Shown one piece after another: positions 57,651 through 64,000 of a stretch of DNA of 64,000 nt (positions are counted from its first letter, which is position 1; each line of letters opens with the position of its first letter). The stretch is from Glomus cerebriforme. Taxonomy: Eukaryota; Glomeromycota; Glomeromycetes; Glomerales; Glomeraceae. The notes beneath the pieces were generated by a model. That model was given only the letters and a program-made list of their open reading frames with translations, did not search any database and was not told the origin of the DNA. The DNA lies in assembly GCA_003550305.1 (NCBI GenBank), contig QKYT01000310.1, positions 31,729 through 95,728 of the forward strand. The letters are read 5' to 3'. The translations under genes were made by a program, and so were the position numbers.

Positions 57651-57780
57651 AAGGAATGGCTCTAAGGATTGGGCTCATTGGACCTTGGCTAGAAGGTTCG
57701 TCGAGGCGAAGTGGATCCTGGGCAACCGAAGGAAGCCGGAGCTTTGATGGGTTGGAAGGTCTTGGCTGTATCGGGCAATC
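57651..57780 (+). rRNA. 28S rRNA gene fragment (about 130 bp, pseudo-rDNA)
   Basis: An island clearly richer in G+C than its surroundings (about half, by eye). It opens AAGGAATGGCTCTAAGGATT, continues CTTGGCTAGAAGGTTCGTCG, then CCGAAGGAAGCCGGAGCTTT and TTGGAAGGTCTTGGCTGTAT. This order resembles a domain of fungal large-subunit rRNA in which GGCTCTAAGGGT and GGGCCTTGGT are followed by a variable stem and later by the AACTTAGAACTGGTACGG core. The downstream core is absent and the flanks are ordinary AT-rich DNA, so this is an isolated fragment and cannot be a working rRNA gene. The identification is from memory of the conserved blocks. Confidence 0.65.
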
Positions 57781-59665
57781 AAACTATCTATTGTTCTTGA
57801 TATTCAGGTAATAATATTCTATATATTTAGGATTTGGTTGTTTTTTTTTAGGCTGACAACCTGTGAACTGATCCAAATCATTCCTTAAACGTAAATTTTT
57901 AATAGGATCCCTGGCTAGTTCAATATATCCTTAAATTAATAGAACGTCTATGTGAAAGTTAAAAAAGGATATTAAATATTTTTCTTTATGATATTAAAAG
58001 AATCGTCGATGATCCAAATCTATCAAGGAGTTCAAAAATTATTTTTGTTTAATTGAATCTTTATGTAAGTAGTTAATTTATTATTATTATACTTTTTTAT
58101 AATATTTTTAAACATTTTGTATATTAATATTTCTACATTTTTAACTAATCCCATATTTGAAAAGATTGTTGATTATAGGGTACCGATGCTAATATTTGAC
58201 GTTCATCCTTTATTAATGGGCAAGGTGGTTTACGATGAAACTAATCAAAATTTGAAACTATGTTGTGTTCTTAACAGAAAGATTCACACGACCGGATTTA
58301 CCGGATATTATGATGTAAAGTATGATTACAAATTTTTTTTTTTTTTTTTTGATTTAATTTGTCCTTCTAATATAATTAATTATACCCATACTTGTACAAT
58401 AGCGCTTCTTTCATGACAAGATTAACAAAATTTGACACACAAGATAAGAATCCTTCAGAACGTAGAACGTAGAATCTTCAGGAGATATTCAATCAATAAT
58501 GAATACTACATTAGAGTAATTGGAATTAGTGACCACACTTATACATAAAGTAAGTGAAAATGAAATCTTACCTACTGAATCTGATGTTCATAATCGTTGA
58601 AAATTGATTCTCTTTAAGTAGGCCGCCAAGATCGAAGGGAAATAATATTTACAAACTTATTCATTAATGTATGGTTGCAGAGGCGCCATTATTCAAGGCG
58701 TGAAGGTTTTGTTACAAAGCTTTAAGAGTGGAACAATCTCCAGTGCAGATCTAGCAAATATTCAAATGAAACTTTGAAGACTGAAATGGAAAAAGGTTCC
58801 CTGTGAACAGTAATTAAACGTGGGTAAGAGATAGTGGCATTTATTAGCACACCCCTATCGAAAGTGCCAAAGTAAGTTTTATTTTCTTTATATAAAGAAA
58901 GTAAGTTTATGCGAAAATTGTATTAATAAATTAACAAAATATGATTTGGTGATAAATATAGGGCTCAAAAGCTTTAATAAAATATTCATAAAGCAACGAT
59001 TAAAGAAAAATTCAATGAGTCATGCCATCAAAATCATTGAAAATGGAAGATGATATAAAAAAAATTGAGTAAATTAGACTCTGATGATTTTAAAGGCTCA
59101 AGAATCAAAAGATCATTTGCAACTTATACATGCACAGTTTTGGTAATATAAATAAATTGAATCTTTATTTTCTTTTTAATTTAATAACTAAATTTTTGTT
59201 TTTTTTTAATAAAAATAGATAATTACATGAGAGATGGCGAGTGATTGTGCTTTGATTCTTGATATTGAACGTCTCAATCATCGTGGATTCACCTTCAAAT
59301 CAAGTCAAAAAAATTATAGCTTTGTTACTTTCGCTATGGATGGTAGAAAATACTGAATCAATCCATGTTTAAAAGTCACATGAAGTATCCAGCAGATTAA
59401 ACAATGACAAGACATCATAGGAGGGCATCGCCAAGTTCTAGGAATTAATCAAAAAGTTTAATAAATAAACAATTGATTAATTGGAAAAAAAGGTTGACGA
59501 ATGTTTTTAAACTCCGTCATTCGATAAAATACAGTGGACGCATCCAACAATCATTACAATGGAGTAAACATTGTCTATATTTCTGACAGAAACGTACCCA
59601 TTTTGCAACGGGAAATGTATGAACCAATGGATGAAGAGTATTATCCTCCCTCTTATTAATTATAG
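57781..59665 (+). pseudogene. Decayed multi-exon coding pieces, unknown
   Basis: Plus-strand pieces that read well over short spans: DYRVPMLIFDVHPLLMGKVV...NLKLCCVLNRKIHTTGFTGY (58162-58310), FISTPLSKVPK before a GTAAGT at about 58873, KKLSKLDSDDFKGSRIKRSF (about 59061-59120) before a GTAATA donor, REMASDCALILDIERLNHRG...FKSSQKNYSFVTFAMDGRKY (about 59230-59356), and VYISDRNVPILQREMYEPMD (about 59575-59634) followed by EEYYPPSY and a stop near 59660. Intron-like borders separate them but stops and shifts prevent a model. They are possibly the 3' half of the dead gene at 55.9 kb. The family is not recognised. Confidence 0.45.
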
Positions 59666-60649
59666 GAAAATTGCAAATATTATCAATATGTATGAAGTTA
59701 ACATTTACTTAATTGAACTTGAACATTCGAATAAGAGTTTCTAGCTGGCGATGCGGGATGATTTCCATACATACCAAATTCCAATTATGCAACAATATAA
59801 CCACAAAAAAGGCTGTTAATATATTCATAGAGATTAGTTTGCGAATATAACAAAATCTTAGAATCAAAAGTTGTGGATCCCTATGTATTTCTAGAATAGA
59901 AAGGAATGTTTATTGAGAATGCTCATGTCCACGTATTAAGAAGAAATAAATAAATTATGCATGTATTCTAATATTTTGAATTCTCAAAGATGCAAAAAAT
60001 TTTTGGTAGGGAAAAGTTTTATTGATAATAAAATAATATATTGATTCTATAAAATTTTTACGCGGGTAATATTTCAATAGATTTTTTTTAAATTACTAAC
60101 CAAAGGAACGAAACTCTTTCTAATTCCTTTGATGATTCGTCAAACAAAAATGAGATAATACCTCACATATATAATGTTTACAATGAATTCCGCGATTGTA
60201 ATAACATTAAAATTATGTGATTGATATAATTATTTATACTACTGATTGTATCTGGTACTACCAAGATCGTGGATCATTATGCATGTTTAAATTTGTTTGT
60301 TTACTAAATCATATTACCAAAGATAAAATAAAAATGTTACGTAATACGTCTCTTAATATAACAATTTTTTTGATGGGCTCATACTATATAGCACATTTTG
60401 TCTACTGAAAGTTACGCAGAAGTAAGCGGAAAACTTATGGGAAATAGAAACTTTTTTTAAGGACTTTTTTAGTCCCTTTCTATTCTCTCTAGTCTTCACT
60501 GGACTTGTTGGTGCAGTCAGCAGTGTAATTCTTTGATAAGCTCTGAATTATAGAAGAAATACAAAAAAGATCCAATTTACAAATTGAAATTTTTATTAAT
60601 AATTTTATAAATTAAATTATTGTTTAATTAATTATTTTTTATAATAATT
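59666..60649. other. Intergenic spacer
   Basis: No gene was recognised. An inverted-looking pair of short A/T tracts only. Confidence 0.5.
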
Positions 60650-60860
60650 CAGTTCGGCCAGAATCAGGATGGCCAGCTGTAAGGTCTACTGATTCCGGAG
60701 GAGAAATTGGTTATGTGCCTTCCTCATAACAGTCAAGTAGTTGTGGGTTTGTTCGTAAGGGTGTATTAGGTCACCAGACTCATTGGCTTAACGGGGGGAT
60801 AAACGAAGCATATTCATGCATTGCCTGTTGACAGTTTTTTTTCTTTTCTTTTTTTTTTTT
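60650..60860. repeat. GC-richer island ending in a long T-tract, possible retroelement tail
   Basis: A block of about 185 bp (60650-60835) has near-balanced composition, with TTCGGCCAGAATCAGGATGG at the left and AACGGGGGGATAAACG near 60790. It is followed by a T-rich run (60835-60863). One plus frame gives GLLIPEEKLVMCLPHN but is stopped on both sides. Balanced composition next to a homopolymer tail suggests an inserted retroelement end or SINE-like unit. No Pol III promoter was firmly identified. Confidence 0.3.
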
Positions 60861-61108
60861 TTTTGAGATTTTAGCTTGGATTTGAATATACATTATGGAA
60901 AGCCAAAATCAGGAGAAACAGCTATAGGTTAACATACAATATATCTGGCCAAGTGTAAGGTTATATTACTTTCTTTTTCAAATATTTTAAATTCTTTTTG
61001 AAGATTGTTATTTTCAACTGAACAATTTAATGTTGATTGACTGGATAATTTAATGGATTATACAAAAATAGTATTTTCAAATTATATTTAAAAAAATAAT
61101 TCATATTT

Positions 61109-61140
61109 TAATAAAATAAAATAAAATAAAATAAAATAAA
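61109..61140. repeat. (ATAAA)n microsatellite
   Basis: Six to seven perfect ATAAA pentamers in a row. Such tails also end some LINE copies, and the element at 2.2 kb has an AAAAT-type tail, so it may mark the 3' end of a plus-strand retroelement. No coding part was recognised to its left. Confidence 0.8.
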
Positions 61141-61640
61141 TTGATAAGTTACATTCTCTATTTGATATCTAATTTGTTCCTCTATAATTATTTTTCTTTT
61201 TTTTTCCTTTCGACCCAATTTAATAATCAACTATTTCAATAATTCAATTGTCAGGTTCATTTTTTCCTGTATATAAATATTCAATATTAACTTTCAATGT
61301 TTTTTGGAAAAAAATTCTTGAAATTCTATTATCTTGTATAGCTTCTTTCATTTCTCCTAAGAACATATTTTTAAATATTTCTGATCATGCTACTAATATA
61401 TTTTGATTTCTTTCTATCGATCTTTATTCTTGATACCATTATCTAAAATTGACCTCAAAATTAATATCTTTTGGTGGATTTGATAAAATCTTTTACTCGA
61501 AAGAAAGAAGGATAACATTTGAAATTAGTTGAAATTATTAGTTAAAAATGATATAATGATGATTTTAATAATTACGTAGTGAAGACATCTTATATTATTA
61601 ATTGCATCAAATAAATTAGTAGAAATTTATTTAATTACAT
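61141..61640. other. AT-rich spacer
   Basis: No gene was recognised. Confidence 0.5.
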
Positions 61641-61840
61641 TCAAGTTTATTTAATTGAAAATGAATTAGTTGGATTCAAAAGAATTTGCTCTTATTTGCA
61701 ACTTGTCTCACTTATTGCTTCAAAAGACTTTCTCTCGTTAGAAAGAATACGTTTTCTTCATTATTTGAGCGAGATAACTTGTGAGTTAAAGAAATTATTG
61801 ATTGGAATCGCTAGTTATCAAATCATACTCCTTGTTTGAA
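61641..61840 (+). pseudogene. LRR-like relic
   Basis: One plus frame reads ENELVGFKRICSYLQLVSLI followed by ASKDFLSLERIRFLHYLSEI and CELKKLLIGIAS before a TGA. The Leu/Ile spacing resembles the repeat part of the F-box family. Upstream and downstream sequence is broken. The assignment to a dead F-box/LRR gene is tentative. Confidence 0.35.
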
Positions 61841-62289
61841 AGTGAAAATCGCAATATATTATCAAATAAAATATTGAAGATGATGAAGTCTTAAAAAAAA
61901 GCTTTAAATTACTTATAATAATGCCCTCAATTTCTTCCATAGATTTTTTTTTTGATAAAGTCTGTTCTATCAAAAGCTTTTATTCCTAATAATATTTATT
62001 ACTTAGAATATAAAAATTGATTCAAAAACTGAAAGATATAAAGATCAAATAGCAAGATTAGTTTCAAATGTTTGATGGATATAGCTCTATAAAATCAAAA
62101 ATTAAAAGCAGATAAACTATAAACAGATGTAATAAATTGAACTGTTTAAATAATAATGCAAATGAACTTATTAACTTTGCATTTGTAATTACAGAATTCT
62201 TGTATAGCAACACAATACTCCAAATAAATATCACACATTTTATTTTAATGATTTTTTATTAAATACAAAAACAAATGATAATTTGTTCA

Positions 62290-63125
62290 TTTGATTATTT
62301 TAATTAAATGTCTCTAATCTATTCTATATTTCTATCCGAATAAACCATTAATTTTACTAACTGTTATACAAATATTGTTTCTGATTCTATTAGCAGTTTC
62401 TGACATTGTTGAATATTTTCCATATGTCCATATATTGTACTTTTTTCATTTTTCCAATTTTTTTCATTTTATTATTATTGTTTGATTTCTTCTTGTTGTT
62501 TTACTCTAATTCACACCATTATTTCTTTCTATTTCTAACTTATTATATCTTTATTATTCCAAATTAGTTTTCGTATGTTTCAATTAACATGATAACTTTT
62601 CCCATTTTATTTCTTGGTTCCAGCTATCAAAATACTTTTTGTATTCAATTATTGTATTCATTATTTTCTCAATAATTCTCACTTTTTTTCCACACTTTGT
62701 AAGTGATCCCCAATATTCCTGGCACTTTTTATTCTCTATCAGTTTAGTTTTCCTCAAATTGACATTTCATTTTTCTTAGCTTTCTCCTTGTTTCTTTTCA
62801 TTGAAATTTTCGTTCACAATGATTTATTTAGTCTTCATCAATTTTTTATTCATCCATTTATTTGTCGCTTTCATCTTGTTGCGATTGTATATTTGTATAT
62901 TATCCTTAGATTCTTTTTGTCTTTGCTGTTTAAAAGATCTATTATGATCATGCACATCCTATTTTTCTGCTTTATATATCATTTTCTTTTAATAAAATTG
63001 GTTCTCTCTTAAATCCAATAATATCTTAATTATCTTCTTTTTATGAAAATCAGATTTCAGGTTTCAGATTGCAGTGACAGATGGTATCCTTAGAGTTACT
63101 GGATTTTTTGAAATTAAGTGAAATA
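62290..63125 (-). pseudogene. LINE remnant, second copy
   Basis: The minus strand near 62660-62725 reads KVPGILGITYKVWKK. This is the same block (K-x-P-G-x-x-x-I-x-Y-x-x-x-K-K) as in the copy at 26.3 kb, and nucleotide similarity extends over the whole segment (shared TTTAATTAAATGTCTCTAAT at the far end). Stops are frequent. The RT palm is absent. Two leader monomers precede it on the element strand, so both copies share the same 5' structure and a similar truncation at the 3' side. Confidence 0.65.
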
Positions 63126-63139
63126 AGTGAGGAGGGAAT

Positions 63140-63375
63140 TCTAATCTAAACCAACCAACCAGTTAGGAGATACTCAACTATCTGACCGGCTTTCCTTGCC
63201 TGATATGAGGAAGATATCATATACAATATAAGGAAGTTAAAAGGGAGTTTAAAGGAGAAAAAAAAACCAACCAGCCAGTTAGGAGATACTCGACTATCTG
63301 ACCGGCTTTCCTTGCCTGATACAAGAAAGCTCTCATATACAGTATAAGGAAGAGAAGAGGGAGTTTAAAGAGGGG
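63140..63375 (-). repeat. Tandem pair of LINE leader monomers, copy B
   Basis: Two units with the same core as copy A (CCAGTTAGGAGATACTC, then CTATCTGACCGGCTTTCCTT, then a variant of the TATACAGTATAAGG end). They are spaced about 116 bp, with the same short A-run between units. The second unit has lost the perfect ATATGAGG/CCTCATAT hairpin through substitutions (CTGATACAAGAAAGCTCTC). Confidence 0.85.
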
Positions 63376-63933
63376 TAGAGGGGGTTAGATGGAATAGTTT
63401 TTAAAAGGATTACTAAAATTGTGATAATAATATAATTAAAGATACCATATGAAAATTAATACGAAATTATTAAAAAAAAAGGTAAAAATAATAAGAATAT
63501 AAAAATGAGTCAAAATCTATAACTTTACTCATATTATAATATCATATCTTTCAATTGAAGATGCAGCATAATTTATTGTATCACTTAATCAATTAAACTT
63601 ATGTACATTGTACAAGCTTAGATCAGCGATTTATTCGATTTATAAAATCATTAAAATCATATAATTACAATTGAAACCGAACGGTATCACACAATATTCA
63701 TGGCGTACATATTTATTTACTATGACACTATATCACGTTCTAAAAAGATTAATGTCTTTTTTTCGGCTTATAAATGAGATCGGTGGAATTAGCTGGAATG
63801 TTACATTGATCAGAGTTCTATTACCCATTCGGAGTTTTAAATTCCGGTCTTTATTATATGAATTCACAAGTTTAGTTAATTTACAATTTTCGCACCTTTC
63901 AAACATATTTCTTATTTTTCTTTAAATAAAATA
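63376..63933. other. 5' flank of F-box gene 5
   Basis: Spacer between the LINE leader and the next gene. A plus-strand frame at 63671-63925 has hydrophobic stretches but no recognisable family and runs into the F-box promoter. I do not call it a gene. Confidence 0.5.
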
Positions 63934-64000
63934 ATGTCTAAACTTAACAAAGATATCCTTTTTTTAATATTTGAAGAATTACAAGATGATTCAAAATCTC
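63934..64000 (+). CDS. F-box protein 5, N-terminus only
   Basis: An ATG at 63934 opens MSKLNKDILFLIFEELQDDS, which runs off the end of the window. It is nearly identical to the start of F-box gene 1 (MSNLNKDVLYLIFEELQDDS), so the two are close paralogues on opposite strands about 49 kb apart. The rest of the F-box and any LRR region are outside the window. Confidence 0.85.
   Translation, partial: MSKLNKDILFLIFEELQDDSKS

Noticed and set aside
58340..58416. End of a 99-codon plus frame (F-run and after)
   Set aside because: The frame beyond about 58330 runs through a T-tract and looks non-coding; only the middle part is kept as a relic.
1..64000. CRISPR arrays, operons, Shine-Dalgarno sites
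   Set aside because: None seen. Introns, codon use and gene families are eukaryotic, so these are not expected.

Overview
The window looks like nuclear DNA of an arbuscular mycorrhizal fungus of the Rhizophagus irregularis type (Glomeromycotina). It is very AT-rich, with short GT-AG introns of about 55-100 nt. It holds several divergent F-box/LRR genes, protein-kinase pieces ending in the CW-x6-RP block, abundant decayed LINE, hAT and Tc1 DNA, and a stray piece of 28S rDNA. The organism assignment is inference from these traits.

Layout. 1-480: 3' end of a protein kinase gene (two exons). 2.2-6.2 kb: a 5'-truncated, frameshifted LINE on the minus strand (RT, zinc knuckle, RNase H, AAAAT-type tail). 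6.4-10.7 kb: decayed coding pieces, a dead Tc1/mariner transposase and the C-terminal exons of a hAT transposase. 11.6-12.5 kb: a LINE leader unit plus an RT scrap. 13.4-14.9 kb: F-box gene 1 (minus). 14.9-22 kb: gene-poor, with a possible IS5-like DDE scrap, paired hairpins and a nonsense-riddled gene. 22.2-23.8 kb: F-box gene 2 with an added C-terminal zinc finger. 25.9-27.0 kb: LINE remnant with two leader monomers. 29.6-30.8 kb: an intact five-exon SAM methyltransferase gene. 31.7-36.7 kb: F-box, LINE and hAT relics plus the 3' exons of a membrane-protein gene. 38.8-40.2 kb: F-box gene 3. 40.7-48 kb: kinase and topoisomerase II relics, a 129-codon open frame and two unknown loci. 51.0-52.4 kb: F-box gene 4. 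54.2-54.7 kb: an intact four-exon gene for a 97-aa protein with SILK- and RVxF-type PP1-docking motifs. 55.9-59.7 kb: a long stretch of decayed plus-strand exons with a 130-bp 28S rDNA fragment inside. 62.3-63.4 kb: a second LINE remnant with the same paired leader monomers. 63.9 kb to the end: start of F-box gene 5.

There is no operon-like organisation. The live genes (kinase, methyltransferase, F-box proteins, PP1-docking protein) are scattered among transposon and pseudogene debris. The F-box proteins would act as substrate receptors of SCF ubiquitin ligases, a family known to be expanded in these fungi. The most interesting items are the PP1-docking micro-gene at 54.2 kb, the 28S rDNA fragment, the tandem LINE leader monomers, the F-box/zinc-finger fusion, and the premature stops that are nearly all one C-to-T or G-to-A step from a sense codon. 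All reading was by eye. Exon borders in decayed loci are approximate and no homology search was run.
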